The translations under genes were made by a program, and so were the position numbers. Shown here piece after piece: positions 34,636-48,351 of a DNA stretch of 64,000 nucleotides; within the stretch, counting starts at the first letter, position 1; each line of letters opens with the position of its first letter. The stretch lies in assembly GCA_007644065.1 (NCBI GenBank), contig VJWN01000013.1:372001-436000 (forward strand). The letters are read 5' to 3'. The notes beneath the pieces were generated by a model, which saw only the letters and a program-made list of their open reading frames with translations, made no database searches and was not told the origin of the DNA. Origin of the DNA: Margaritispora aquatica (taxonomy: Eukaryota; Ascomycota; Leotiomycetes; Helotiales; Discinellaceae).

Positions 34636-37115
34636 GATGTAACAAGTGGGTCGGCTGGTCGCAAATTCGACTACAAGAACAACAAGTGTCGTTGAGGTGG
34701 TGATTTACGAGCACTCCTTATACCAGCATTCCAATGTCATCCCTCTACTTCTGTCATGAAATTCTGGCACAAGGGGTTGGTAAGTAGACCATGTTCCCTT
34801 GTCTAAGAGATCTCATCTTCAAAAGCCTCTCTTTCGGCTTGTGAAAAGGGATTGTATTGGAGGCGAGATTGCTGTTCCTGGATTTGAATGTGCGGAGAGT
34901 GCATGGAACAGCATCTCCTTTCCAGGTACACTTTTGACCTGCAGCAGCAACATATCCGGTGAGATAGAACCTGGAACCTGGATTGTGTCCTTCTACTCAC
35001 AAAATCTTCCGGGTATTGTTCAATGGCTAAGTTAGTCATGGTACTTGAGAAGCGAAATCAATCTCGGAGGCTTTGACCTGCCTCATTCACTTTAACCGCC
35101 AATTCTCTTTAGTGTTGGCTGAAAATGTCTCGGCCCATTCAACCATCTCAGCTTTACTTGGCTGACTTGCTTCAGAACTTGTGATGCACCTTTGGCACTT
35201 GCCAGTCAGCAGGGTCATCCTTATGGGCTCACTTTTAGTGATCTCATGATTGTACAGTCATCTAATTTACATTGGTATGCTTTTCCAAATTTAAGAAAAG
35301 GAACAAATTCTCTTTTGCTAGCACACTGTTACGATTTCACAATACCAAAAATATTCGTGCGAAAAATGCATTACATCACAAGTCTAAAGCTGGAAGGAAC
35401 AGTTGAAGCAGTCTTCTATCAACATACATGACCCAGTAAGCTGGGTCCAGGCTGACGTTTGAAGTTATATTAATCGTCAATGAGAAAGCCACAAAGTCAA
35501 AGCGAGGACTCACCACCAAAAAATTGTTGTTGCCAAGGAATTTCCTACTGCAAGACGGTAGGTATGTCCCGTGTTGGCTGAATCTGCCGTAAGGAAGCGT
35601 TCCAGTAGTTTACCCTTCCGATATGATACCGCGGTTGTGAGATTGCTTCGGTGTTGGTTATGTGCTGCAAGCATATGTGCCGGTTGGCATACATATCCTC
35701 AGGGGAGTGTCCACTTTCAAACACCAACAGCATCGCAAACAAAACCGCTTCTGGAAAAAGCTCTTGCTGTCTTTCGAATTGGAGATGTTATCTCTGGTCT
35801 AGCAGAATCCGCTAGGAGCCTGTCAGTCGACATCAGTTGATTTCTCGACAATGGCCCTTTAGCGACCAGGTCATGAAGAGCAAACAACGTAAGTCGCAAG
35901 GAGGTCGGCTCCAACTTCTCAAAATCTTCATCTAAATCCTAGAAATATTGGATGATTCAATGCTCCTCGTTCGCTAGAGAATCTCCGATATGCAAGAGGT
36001 CAAAATAGGCTCAATTAGCCGGAAGTTGAAAGGATGTTCCGGATAAGCGATGCTAGAGAGTCCGGACCTGCAAGACATCCTGGGACAAGGACCCATGTCC
36101 TCAAAATCTATGAGATTTTGCGAAAGTCAGACGATATGCCAAAGCGATACGACTTACATTCGGAGGTAATTATAACTTCATGCCCGTGCGGAACGGTCCG
36201 ATTTGTATGCTTTCTAGCGATGCCAATTTATAGTGGAAATTGAGGATTGTCGACTCAGGTATAGCTGGAAGGGAACTTGGCTGTATTTCTGTTGTAGAGG
36301 ATGAAGACTCTCCCTCTGATACTGGAGATAAGACATGCACCAGGGTATTTGATGAGTGTTTGAATTAAAGTTCCTGGATGTTGTGTGACAGAAGCAGTTT
36401 GTGAAGTGGAAGCTATTGGTGCCGCCAGCGGCTGAATATGCTTGGATGTGTCTTTCAAGAACAATATGGAATTTTTCCGGTTGCAGGAAAGCAGTGTAAG
36501 TTTCTTCCCTGGCTCGAAGGATTCGCACCCGGTATCTTCTAGGATGGGGCCGGATTTTCCGGGGCAACGGGCTCGTCCCACTGGTGGCATGCTTGATGCT
36601 TGTATTATATTTGACCGGGGACCGAGAAAGTGGGATGTATTGGAAATAAACAGATTTTCCCATGTCCAATGTGATGAATGACAATGATGATGTGCAATAT
36701 ATTTTGAGGCAAAGCAATTGGCATAGAAGCCACTGCAGTCCACGAATTGCTCGTAATCGTGAACCTGCCGAAAATTTGCAATTGAAGGGCCGGCATATGC
36801 ATTCTGCATGCTGCATGGATGATTGAGAATGGAGCAATGTCCGTGATTCAAGTACATGCATACGTGTATGCGAGGCAGTCTCCCAATGTTGCATCAAAAT
36901 TATCATCAGAGCCAAGATAAGGAGTGAGATTCACCAGTACCATATTGTTGATTGGCTGTTGTAGCAGCGGCATAATTGACTATCACCCAAAACGACACGA
37001 GAGATTCCTCGCTTTTGATTGCAGTCTAGGATAATATATGGAACTGTATCTCTTATAATGTAAATCTTGCAGGTCACCTTCGGATAGAACTTTTGGTACA
37101 CACTTAGCAAAACTC
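34636..37115. other. Intergenic, with unexplained open frames at 36.2-36.9 kb
   Basis: This region is about 2.5 kb. Overlapping minus-strand frames of 233 and 200 codons (36214-36915 and 36255-36857) and a plus-strand frame at 36442-36681 coexist. None has a recognisable domain, so I do not call a gene. The rest should contain the promoter of the rhodopsin-domain gene and the 3' flank of the MFS gene. Confidence 0.4.
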
Positions 37116-38862
37116 CTAACCGTTGAATCTGAAATGAGGGTGATCATCTCCCAAGTTCTTTCGTTCCTCCTCAGGTAGGGAGAGTCTGTCATCCCGAGCC
37201 CCTGAGTCTCTGACCTTGTTTTCGTGCATCATTCCAAAGTAGAAGATTGTACAGAGCAGCATTCCCAGAAGCAGCATTGACATGCCAGTGGAGTATCCAG
37301 TCTTATACAGCGGTGCTTCGTTGGCAAGGAAAATGTTTGAGCCAATAATGCCACCAACGTTTCCAAGTCCAATTTGTAGAGCAGCCGCAAAACTTCTCTT
37401 GTAGTGGCCACTCATGTTGTTCGCAAGCCAGACGACAAACAAAGGCTAATGATAATTAGTGATGGTTTAGACGAGAATTTGTTACCTCAAGTTAGACTGG
37501 ATCTGTTGTGCTTACCTGAGCGATGTAGTTTCCAGAAGTGATGAAGAAAATAGCCATGTATCTTGCTCCGATTGGAATACCACCTTTGGCAGGGCCCTGG
37601 CAAAGTAGAATGATGTACCCAACCACGGCCAATGTAAGACCACCGATGGTAAACGCATATCTATGCTGGATTCGATCCGAGATCCAGGCGCAAGAAAATG
37701 TTAAGACACAGCCGACAAGATAGACTGGGATCGTGTGCAATTGAGCGCTGTTTGAAGTCCACCCGAACTCCTTGAGAATTGTTGGGATGAAGAAGCTGGT
37801 GGCATAACCGGTAGTTGTAACGCAGAGGTACATGAGTGTTGCACACCAGATTTTCCAATCTCCAAAGATTCGCTTCAATGCGGTTTTGTTCAATGTGTCC
37901 ATACGAGCAACTCCAGAGTTACCATCATGGGCTAGACGATCTGCTAGTAAAGCTTTCTCCTCGGTGGTGAGGAATTTAGCCTGTTCGGGCCAGTCAACAA
38001 TCATAAAGAAAGCGACGAATGAGACGGCAACTGTAGCAACTCCTTCAATGATGAAGATCCTGCTCACGTTAGACACTGCAACATATAGATATAACACCTA
38101 TCTCAGACATACCATCTCCATCCCGAGTAACCTCCACGACCATTAAGTTTAGCCAATGCGAAAGCTAGAAGCTGAGAACTTGTTAGCTTAAAAGCAACCA
38201 GACGCTCGAAAGATCACTCACTCCTCCAAATGCACCCGCCAACATGGATGAGGTAAAGAAAAAGACTAATCGCTTCTGGAGCTCGAATCGTTTGTAATAC
38301 ATGCCAATAAGATAGGCAGATCCTTGGAACAGTTAGTCAACACTTGAGTGGGTTTAGATATTTAACAGTGCTTACCTGGAAATACACCAGCTTCAAAAAC
38401 TCCCAAAAGCACCCGGCAGACTAACAAACCATGGTATGAAGCAACGAAGCCCTGGCACATGGTGATCACTCCCCAGCAAAACATTAACCCACTGAGCCAC
38501 ATGCTGGGTCTGATTTTCTTCATGAGCAAGTTGCTGGGTACTTCAAGAAGGATGTATGGTACGAAAAGAATCATGGAAGCAACGTTGTATTGCGTTCCAC
38601 TCATTTTGAGCTCCTTGGTAAGGCCTTGAATTTTCGCATTTCCAATGTTGACCCTGTCGAGGAAAGCAAACATATACAATACAAAAAGGATGGGAAGCAG
38701 GTGTATATCGATCTTCCTGACAAGTTTGTCCTCCACAGCTTTGTTGACTTGAAAATGATTTTCGACCACTGGGCTGGTTGGTATCTTTTCTTCGTCAACA
38801 ACGGAGGTCATATATTTTGGGTTAGCCTCCCCATGAGAGGATGTCGAAGGTGACTTTGACAT
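37116..38862 (-). CDS. MFS anion:cation symporter (Dal5/Tna1-like)
   Basis: This is a major facilitator of the allantoate/nicotinate/pantothenate-type ACS family at the plasma membrane. Five exons (38862..38376, 38322..38222, 38171..38113, 38059..37516, 37445..37116) give 506 residues, the usual size. Signatures are LVRKIDIHLLPILFVLYMFA with FLDRVNIGNAKI just after it (TM1 to loop), VPYILLEVPSNLLMKK, the MFS motif near CRVLLGVFEAGVFPG, YSGWRWIFIIEGVAT, and PLFVVWLANNMSGHYKRS followed by QIGLGNVGGIIGSNIF. Both termini are cytosolic and charged, and the central loop carries the typical WPEQAKFLTTEEKALL segment. Likely substrates are small organic anions such as allantoate, ureidosuccinate, nicotinate or a vitamin; sequence does not distinguish them. 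Confidence 0.93.
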
Positions 38863-40641
38863 GCTGAGAAAATATTTGCTACCTGATCCAACAGGTAGAG
38901 AAGTATGAGAATGAAGAGGAAGAATGAAGGTGATTTGACTAGAATAATATGTCGTCTCTCCTCAAGCTATAGGACAAGTTCAGAAAAAAACGATAGCCTC
39001 TATGACCAGGTACTCATGGACCACCACGTTGGTGGACATTTATCCGGACCAAGTTGACTTCCACAACTTGATGCCCCAAGACCCGGGGTCCTAGGAACTG
39101 AAATTTGTGGAATCCTGTTGTTTCTCCTTGTGGCTAAACAGCCGTTGATGCAGGGTGGTGACATGGATAGGCCATTTTCCTCCATAGAGACAGGGAGAAC
39201 CAGAGAACATTTCTCAGTCGTAAGTTTTCGGTTCCACTAACTAACCATGCTTAATATTGACTCCGTGAAAACCAACTGCATGTAAGATTTAACGCGGATG
39301 GATGCCAAACTTCCCCAGCATTGGTCCCGGCAAATAGGTACCAGTGCTGTATGGCCAGACTTCAAAGCCCCCTCTTTCACAAACAGAATCAGCAGAACGC
39401 CACTTTGATTTCAAGACTGACAGGATCCAAGTGCCTACTTGGGGACTGATACTCTGTATGGCTGTTGGCAGACTTGGGCATGATAAGAAGAGCCACGGAG
39501 GAGAGGCATGAAAACAGACAAGTCGAAGGTGTGATGATGAGGAGTTCTCTTTGACATTCGGAAGGGAAAGGATGTTAGTCGTTATTCGAGTCAATCATTC
39601 ATATCTCGCAATTGATGCTTGAGATGTTGTCCAGAAGTATTTCGACGTGTCGAAGAGGCTTACATCTTCCACCAAAAATGTTATCTCGTGTCGGAGCTCG
39701 AAAATACTTTGGCCGATGCCGTTTGGTGTCACGTGGGAGAGCCAGACCATATAAGATTCTCTCAATTCTCACTTTCCTCATCTATATGCTTATCAAGGTA
39801 GAAGTTATAGATTTGCTTCTCCAAAGTTTTAAGTGTGTAAGGTATGTAGAACTCTATCTCGATTCTAGTCATAACTCGTGACAGTAACCCGACCACCCAT
39901 GACTCTCACTGTAGATATAGCTTGCGATCAATATGAGACTGGATCAAGGGGTATACTGCCGAGAAATCCCAGCTTTTCCAAGGAAATCAAGCATGCTACC
40001 AAAATCTATTTTCCTAGTTTTGACGCTATGGATAGAAGTGCACAAGCAATTGGTAGACAAACGGAAAAAATTCACGTTACAAAATATCTCAACTTTTTCG
40101 ACCCTGAGTTAGATTATAATCGACTACGATGATTGAAATTGATTTATTATATACAACTTTAACCAGCTAACCCCTTTCTCATACTCACTGATACATTGTG
40201 CCACCATACTCCTCTTACCCTACCCCTTTCTTTGCGAATCTCGCTAATTTATACTTTCCCTCCTCAACATCATAAGAACTGCGACAGTAATTGCTACTTT
40301 GCTCAAGTACTTAGATTGTGCTACAATGCGTGGCATCTAAAACTTTTTGATAGCTTGGAAAGGCAAATGTGTTCTCTTACGTAAGGGTTGTAGAATATTT
40401 CTCACCACAGTGATAATCATGATCGAAACAGAATATCTTAACCATTGTAATATTAGTTATCGTCTCTAAAAAAAAAATAGCCATCCCATCGCGTGAAAAT
40501 GAAAACAAACCGTGAATTTATATGATTCTTATTCCAAAAAGCAAGCAATATCCCTACAGTACCAACTCCTTGTCTCAAAGCCTTAACTTAGTATTGTACA
40601 GTCCAGCATTGGTTTCAAGTCGCACTATTAAACATCGACAC
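38863..40641. other. Intergenic, no supported gene
   Basis: About 1.8 kb comprises the MFS promoter side and the 3' flank of the next minus-strand gene. A short imperfect palindrome (CCACCACGTTGGTGG) lies near 39020 and a CACGTGGGA near 39730. The open frames are short. Confidence 0.45.
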
Positions 40642-41829
40642 TCAGACTCCTAATCGGCCATCATTCAGCAATTCCGTAACAACTCTACAACAAACATCAG
40701 CCAGCATACGCTGAGTCCCTTTTAGTCGCTCGCCTCCAGGCAACAAATGCATCTTGTCCGGGTGCCAATTCAAACACTCCCTCCTCATCAGCTTCGCCTT
40801 ATTCACATCACTCGGCACCGCATTCTTGAAAAACTCCTTTACATTCGACGCCGACACATCTTTGTACGAGCCCGATTTCACAGGCCAGGGAATCAGGTTC
40901 TTTATATCTCCTTCTTGGGACTTTGCGGCACGGAACTTGACCCAATTCGCCTGATACGTTGTCCACAACGCATTCCATTCTGCTCTCTCCTTCATCTCCT
41001 GCACAACTTTGGCTTTCTCGGCAGCTTCCCTGCTCTTTTGAGCACGTTGTCGAATTCGCTCATCTGACGCCAGTTTCTCGGCCGCCTTTCGAGTCGCTTC
41101 CTCCTTCACCTTCTCCTCCCTCTCCGATCGGGCTTTCTCGTGCACTTCCTTCTCTCGCAGGTCCTTGGCTATTTTCTCACTCGCCAAACGAATCTTCTCA
41201 ACTCTTTCATTATCACGCTGCTCTCTCTCTTGTTTCTTTGTTTCCCTAATCTTAACACCCGGTTCGGTCTCCACACTGGGGGTCGTATATCCTTCATCTC
41301 GAGACTTTCTAGGCATACCACCTTCCCGAGTATGGCGACTCCATTCCTGAAAGGCGTGTTCCTGTTGCATATGACGCAAAAATTCCATGAGCTCTCCCAT
41401 TGACTGTTGCTCCCCACTGAAGTCTTGACGCCTGCCCTTGTTGCTGCGTTTGATAGGCAGTTCCTCAACTCGTTGCAGCTGCTGAATTTTTCGTCGCCAG
41501 TTTCCCAATACCTCTTCAGCTTGACCTTGATGGTATCTCACGCATAGGGCTGGACCAGCGATTGTACGAAGTCTTTGTAATACTGTAGGGCTGTTGGGAG
41601 GGAGAAAGGCAATTTCGTTCAAAGTGCGCATGATGAACGACATATTGCTTGCGTTGATCGGATTTCGGCATCTTCGTCCCTGTGAGGGGGCATAGCCGGC
41701 ACAAGTAGCTGATCCATACCCTGCATCGGTATTGTTGATTCTAAGAATGTCGATGGGATTCCAGAGCGTCTTAGAGGGTCTAGGTGGTGCTACTGAATAC
41801 TGATACGGGACGAAGTAATCAACCCCCAT
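40642..41829 (-). CDS. Coiled-coil protein with C-terminal J-like HPD motif
   Basis: This intronless gene encodes 395 residues. The N-terminal ~110 residues contain five cysteines and the pattern GYGSATCAGYAPSQGRRCRN, seen in uncharacterised fungal proteins. The middle (about 190-310) is a highly charged Glu/Arg/Lys helix, probably a long coiled coil. The C-terminus reads ANWVKFRA, then VKEFFKNAVPSD and RRECLNWHPDKMHLL, with His356-Pro-Asp358 matching the HPD loop of J-domains. It is followed by a helix (RMLADVCCRVVTELLN). In J-proteins the HPD tripeptide stimulates Hsp70 ATPase, but only the region around the HPD is recognisable here. A role as Hsp70 co-chaperone is a hypothesis. A similar WHPDK tail occurs in NFKBIL1-like proteins. 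Confidence 0.8.
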   Translation of the reverse strand: MGVDYFVPYQYSVAPPRPSKTLWNPIDILRINNTDAGYGSATCAGYAPSQGRRCRNPINASNMSFIMRTLNEIAFLPPNSPTVLQRLRTIAGPALCVRYHQGQAEEVLGNWRRKIQQLQRVEELPIKRSNKGRRQDFSGEQQSMGELMEFLRHMQQEHAFQEWSRHTREGGMPRKSRDEGYTTPSVETEPGVKIRETKKQEREQRDNERVEKIRLASEKIAKDLREKEVHEKARSEREEKVKEEATRKAAEKLASDERIRQRAQKSREAAEKAKVVQEMKERAEWNALWTTYQANWVKFRAAKSQEGDIKNLIPWPVKSGSYKDVSASNVKEFFKNAVPSDVNKAKLMRRECLNWHPDKMHLLPGGERLKGTQRMLADVCCRVVTELLNDGRLGV

Positions 41830-44800
41830 TTTGGATTTTGTGGATGCGCTTAACTAAACTACAATCGAAATGGCTCGGAATATCGTCAATTGGAAAAATG
41901 GTGGTGTTCGCATAAAAGAATAAGATCAATGATGCAGTTCTCATAGAGATATAGCTAAAGAGCAACCAGTACAGGAACGCCTTTCACACAGCCTCGACTT
42001 CGCCTACGGCCACCTCCACTTGATACCAAACACCAACAGATCGCGCAGGAGCACTGGAGATCTCGATGTACTTGAAAATGTCTTGTTCATAGTATCATTG
42101 ATCTAAAAATTCACGAGTCTAGAAGAAACTTATCAAGCTCAGCCTTGTTGAAAACCTACTTGAACCCGATACTGTGTCACCTCTATTTCAACCACGTCAA
42201 TGAAACCAAGATACGCGGTAGGCAATTGGAGGAGTTGAATTATGGCTGTGTGGATTAAGAAACGAATTCCCCCTCGTGTGCCATCAGTGGCCACCCACTG
42301 ACCTAGCCTGACCCAACCCCAACCCGAAGCGCTCGGGATAACCACCACCGGGAAAAGTTGCGGCTTGCATGGCAGGAACTTTCTTTGTATTCATCGTGAT
42401 AGTTATTGAGATTTCTGGCATTGTTGGTGGTGGTTCACGCTGCGTTCTTTGAAGTGATATTGAGCATGCCCAAAAATCCTAACCACGAAAGGGTGACAAA
42501 ATATCACTTCTCAGCCATCCTACCATAACCGCAAAAAGTGCAACTCTCGCACAAATAATTCATATTCAAAGATAACTAAATACCTCTCAGAAGTGTCCCA
42601 ACTCGTTTACCGCATGGTGGAATAGCTCATGAGAATGGGGTACTCAACTGAGTGCCCTCGCTTAGACCCTTTGTCTCGCTTACTAAATACATTCACTATC
42701 TCCTTTTACCTAAACAACGACTACACTTACGATATCCAAGCAGAAACTCGGCCAAATAGAGCTCATTAAGTGTTCTGAAGTGCAATATCATGTTTTCGCA
42801 CCATACTTATCAGGTGCTGTCTACCGCCGCTGCTGAGACCCAGCTTCGTCCATCGAAACATGAATTTCAATACACGCAGCGCACAGTAGGAGGATGCCCA
42901 GTTGAGTCAACTATAGACTAAGAGAATGAGTTAGTAGAGACCGACATAGTTTTAGTTGCTTCTCCATTTATTATGTAAGAAGTAATAAAAATGGTGTGAG
43001 CTGTTTTAACTCAACATCTGCTCGTAGGTATGTCCTCACTCTCCTGGGTATGCCCACAATATTGTCAGACAAGAGCGCTAACGTGGAACCTCTTGTGAGC
43101 GCCCACAATCAGCAATTTGAGATAGAAGCTAGTGGCTCTTGGCTTCTGACCGACGAAAATCGAGAACTGTTTGAAGAGCATTACTGTTCTAGACCACTTC
43201 AACTCACATTCCCTGTATGATTCACATGTTGTTCAGTTAACCTTTATCTATGGATATCAACAATTCCACATTTATCAACTCTATTATCTACCGCTCGAAT
43301 AGTTGGAAAGTATCTAGGCCCACAGCAAAGAAGTCAAATCAACATGACCATGACTTCTGTCACACTTTTAGCGAGACAGGTGACCTTAAAAGCGCGTGCA
43401 ACTCAAAGCCAACAAATCTTTAATAGACCTCACTGCCTAAGCGCCTCTATTGATTTCTTATCAGGTCCATCGCATTCCATGCAGCGCCATCCAAGCATGA
43501 TCGGCCGTAGATCTAGATCTTCCCAGTCTTCGTCTTAATACTCAAACTCAAACTCAAAATCAAACCTAAATCCAAGCCTAAACTCACCTCACTGACTCAC
43601 TATCCTGCTTGGAAAAAGTATCACGACCCGACGGATCGGTCGATCCATCATCACACGCACGTTTTTCTGATTGCTAGACCACAAAAATAACAAAATCTCC
43701 ACCTCAAACATTTATGGAATTCATCACTACAGGTACCCACAACACAGTACAGGACAGAACAAGACAGGGCAGGACAAGAAGTAAGAAAAATAAATAAATA
43801 CACAAATGTCTCAAAAGAGCCCGTCATCATGCATTCCAAACCCACCAAAATCTCAGTCGGACATCATCATACCCCCACTCTGTTACATACCATATACATA
43901 CCAGCTCCAAGAGCCCCCACTATCGACACACACCCCACGCATCACTTGAAGGCAACCCCCACTACGGATCCCCGGCCAACGACATGCCAGTATTTTACGA
44001 AGTATACAGGTATACCAAGATCAAAAATCAAGATCCGGATCGGAATCAGGATTCGGATCCCGAAATGCCATCTGCCAACGACCTTCCTAGCTAGGGCTAC
44101 CTTGTATCGCTTCGGAAAGGACAGCGAGAATGTGAATACGAAGCAAAGGGAAACCAGTCCCATACACACCGCTTCATCCGGAAGGTGAAAAGGTGAAAGA
44201 GGCAGATGTGATGATGTGCGATGATCAGAAGCTTATACAGTGGATCTCATCTCACCTCACTTCACTTCGCCGCACATCATCGCATCTTCTCGCATGTGCT
44301 GCATGCATGGTCACAACTGCACCTTACAATGGCATTCAAGATCTCTCAACTTGTCTTCTATCCGTATCGCGATTAAAGAAAGAAAACAATGTGTACGAGT
44401 AGAGTGCACATAGCATAGCAAGGCTCAAAATTCGAAGCTTAGAAGGTGTACGAGTAACGAAATCTCCAGGATTACGTCAGATTAAAAGATATTTCTCAAC
44501 TTTCAAAAACATTTGAGAACGTGAAATCGTATTTCTTCTGACACTGAATTATGTGCTACCTGCAAATGCTAGTTTGCAAATGTGTGCAAGGGAGAGATTT
44601 CAAGAAGTGTTCTGTATCTAATGAGGAGTTATCTAAAAAGAATAGCGGTAGGCATTGACGGTATCAGTAAATGTATCTTTATTGATTCAATGCATTGAAC
44701 TAACTGACCAAACAAAAGAAATCAGCTTGCCAAAACCATGGAAACGAACACGCGCACTATCGATTCGATACTTGTCGACTTTAATGACCAAAAAAAGAAA

Positions 44801-47800
44801 GCCTACCCACTTTGCCCCTCTGCATAGAAATAACAACAAAAGAAGGAAAATTCCTTTTCTTATTGTTTCTAGTAGCTCGTTCCCGGGTTATTTCTCAACT
44901 GATCTTCAAGATCTTCAACCCGAGAACTTGGAACCGAACAATGAATCCAAGAAGCCATGCTCTGGCACTTTGAAGATCTGCTTCCATCGCGAAGCTGATC
45001 GACATACATTCTCTCTCGGCTGGTAGTTTACGCAAACAAAACGGAGACGAAGAAAACAAAAGGCAATATCAGGTTCCCGCTGCCACTACCGCAACTTTTG
45101 AACATTCCGTCGTTTAAAGTTCAATGAACACAACGACGTAAAAGGTATTGCCTAGCGAGTGCCAGCAACAACTATCAATGAAATCTGTGACCCCGCAAAC
45201 CCTCAAATTCTCAAACTCTCCAAAATCGTCTCCAAACCCTCCCTTTTTCAAACCCGAAAACCTCTAAAACAAAACAGCACCAGCCTCAAAACCCATCTCC
45301 ACACCTCCACATTCGTACCTCCACAACTCTCCAACCAGCTCATCCCTTCCTCGTTCCACCTCTCGCCATATCGCCTCAAACACAAAACACAAAACACAAA
45401 ACCTCATCATCAGCAGCAGTAGCACTCACGCACGCACGCACTCCGCACACAGACGAAACGACACCTCGCTGAGTCTCACAGGCACTTGCCTGCATGTCAT
45501 TCAATGTCATTGCGACGCATATCATCTCGTCCGCCGCGCATTGATCTCTCCTCCCCTCCCTTCGCCAAAGCTTGGATTCGATGGAACATGACATCATCCT
45601 TTCCTCGTTTCGCTCCTTTCGCATTGTTGCACATTGAATATCTGCTTTTTTTTCTTTCTCTGTTTCTTTTTTCGCCTTGCTTGAACTGCCCATAGCATGC
45701 GGTATATAGATAGGTAGGTAAGTGTGTGTATCTGCGACATCACATGCATGTTGCACATCCCACTACCTCATCTAATCGAATCGAATCACTATCACCGTCA
45801 CATCATCGCACAAAAAGCAAGAAGTAAAACCTTCAACCCACCAAATTGTGGCTCAGCAAGCAAGCGAGTGAGCGAAGCATGAGCCACTCGCTCACTGACT
45901 TGCCTCACTCGCCTCAATCAAGTTCAATCAAATCTAATCCAATGGAAATTCAAATCTAGTTCAGGGCAAGTCAATTCCTTCCACCTTATTCAGCTCAGCT
46001 CCTCTTCAACATCTTGCACTCCATGACATGACCTGCTCTGCCCTGCCAATGACCCGTCCTCCAGAATGAGCGGTGTACTGTACCTTACACATGACGCCTC
46101 ACGGTACGGCAGTACCGACCGAGCTGTACCTCTTCCTCCTCTCGCTCCCTCCATCATCTCATCTCAGCTCTCCTACTTCAGCTCCTACTCCAGCTCAATC
46201 CCTGCTACTCGGTACACCCCCCAACTCAGTCCAGCACGAGTATAGTACAATACATGACCAGTCATGCACGCATGTTCTCCACATGTACTCCACATGCACC
46301 TGCGTCTCACTCGTCTTGTCTCGACCAAACCCCGGATCCACCGAGACCTTACCCTACCTTACCTAACCTTACTTGACCCTCACCTCACATATCACGCATC
46401 TATCTGCCAATGGTACACCCATCCATTGATTGATACATCCATGATCCATCCCTCAATTCAACGCCGTCCCTGAATCCGTGATCCGTGAGCTGTGATCTGT
46501 GATCTATCTGGTTTGGTCTTGGTCTTGGTCTGCTGCATAGCTCAGGCAAATGACATCCGAATGTCTCAGTGCCAGGGCTTTTGTGTCTCATTCTCAGGCT
46601 TAGTCTTGTTTACCCCGCCTCCATTTCCAGCTGCTCCGAGCTCGAGTTTCCAGCTTGAATCTCCAGCTCCAGCAGGAGGAGGTACAAGCGTTTTAAGAGA
46701 GAGAGAGAGAAAGTGAAGGGGAGGTGCTTTCGAAGCTTCCCTTCTCTGCTATCTGATCTGCCCTATCCTACCTCTCCTCTCCTCTCCTCCCTCTCACCAG
46801 CCTGTCCTATCCTGTCCCGTGCCTCCATATATCCTGCCTGTATATCCTCACATATCCTCCCCTGACCTACCTTTCCTACCCCATCCTAGGCCGTGACTCT
46901 AGTCTAGCAGGGAGTGGCTGTTCTAACCCGTGACTGCAGTGGCTGACCTAGCCAATGGTGGCGTGGCGGTGCAGAAAGGAGGAGAGAGGAAACCATCCCC
47001 CAAAACAGACACAGGCCCAGACCTCCAATAGACCGCCCCTCCTTCCTCTTTCTCTTCCCATACCACACCATACCACACCATACCATGCTATACCATGTCA
47101 TCCATGTGCCTTGTAAGAAAAAAAAAAAATGAGACATGCGAGAGAGGAGCAAAGGTGAGATGTGATATGGCACGAGTGAGACACTCGCTAAGGAACTGAC
47201 TGTAAGAAAGGAATCGAATCGAACCAAACACGGCAGAGAAGGAGAGGGTGAAGAGACAGATGAAGAAAAAAGATGAAAATGGAAAAAGCAATCCCGCAGA
47301 TGAAAACAGTCAGCATACCAGATTCTCGTAAAGATTGACATAATCAGGGCTCTACCCTCCTTGCTCGTACAAACAACGGGAGCCTCAATTTGATCCAATC
47401 AATCACTTAATCACCTGATGACCACGACACATTAGAGGAATAAGGTACCTACAGATAGGATTACCAGAAAAGCACATAGCAAAATTGTAGCAGGATTAGG
47501 GACAGAAAATGTAACAAAAACAACTTGCTCGATTGATTTGGATTTGATTTAATTTCAACTGATCTGCGCTTAATTCTCAAATAGAACTTGGGCAAACCAA
47601 CTTCCATAAAAGCTTCAATCTGCTCCTCACATCATCATCCCTCGGAGTAATCCTCCGCCACCGTTGATGTCCTTGACGGAGAGGCGCCCTGGGAACCCGA
47701 TGCAAATGTTCCCTTATGAATGGGTGCTTTCTTCTTAACTCCTTGAGAACCCATCCATATCCTTTCCATCTTTACTCTGAGCCCGGAGTTCCAATTCCAC

Positions 47801-48351
47801 ATTCGTATACCAGTGAATTTTCCCAGTCCGCCCTTAACTCTCTGCGCTTGGCCACCCCCAATTGCAAACTTTTCCCTCCAATCCAAAAACACAATCTGGA
47901 AAACCACCCCATCCAGTTTCATTTTCAGTTGAGCCTGGTCCCAAAAACCATATTAATAAGAAAACCGTCTATTTACGAAGAGGAGAAAACCCAGATCTCG
48001 GGAGCGCAACATGCGATCCCGACTCAAAAAAACATGCAAGAATAATGACGCTCAGATGTACAGAGGACAAAGGAAAATAAGCAAAGCAATCATGAACGAT
48101 CCCGCCGCGCAAAAATGCTGATGATGATTAAATGTTCGAGTCCGATCCTTGGAGGCACATGCCGAGCTGTTCGTGTGAGAGCACATTCTTAGCTACCCCA
48201 ATGGTCCATGTTGTGACGACCACACTCAATGAAGAGGTAATCCAGATTTCCCACTGACGAGGTCCTTGATTTTGACCGATCCAAATATTAAGATAATTAA
48301 TGCTTCGAAGAACAAGTCGAGTATTCGATAGTTGTCACTCGAGTGACCATT
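41830..48351. other. Gene-poor region with low-complexity tracts
   Basis: About 6.5 kb has no supported gene. It contains CT/CA-rich and tandem-like stretches, such as CTTACC-type repeats at about 46350-46375 and a CCATACCACA array near 47060-47092. A minus-strand frame at 47635-47922 looks compositionally plausible but has no recognisable domain or partner exon. The long, repeat-rich flank is typical of upstream regulatory DNA or long UTRs in these fungi. Confidence 0.4.

Noticed and set aside
42996..43220. Plus-strand 74-codon frame with protein-like composition
   Set aside because: Too short, no domain, no start context or neighbours that support it.
47635..47922. A 95-codon minus-strand frame downstream of the Gac1-like gene
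   Set aside because: Composition is plausible but no domain, no splice partner and no family resemblance.
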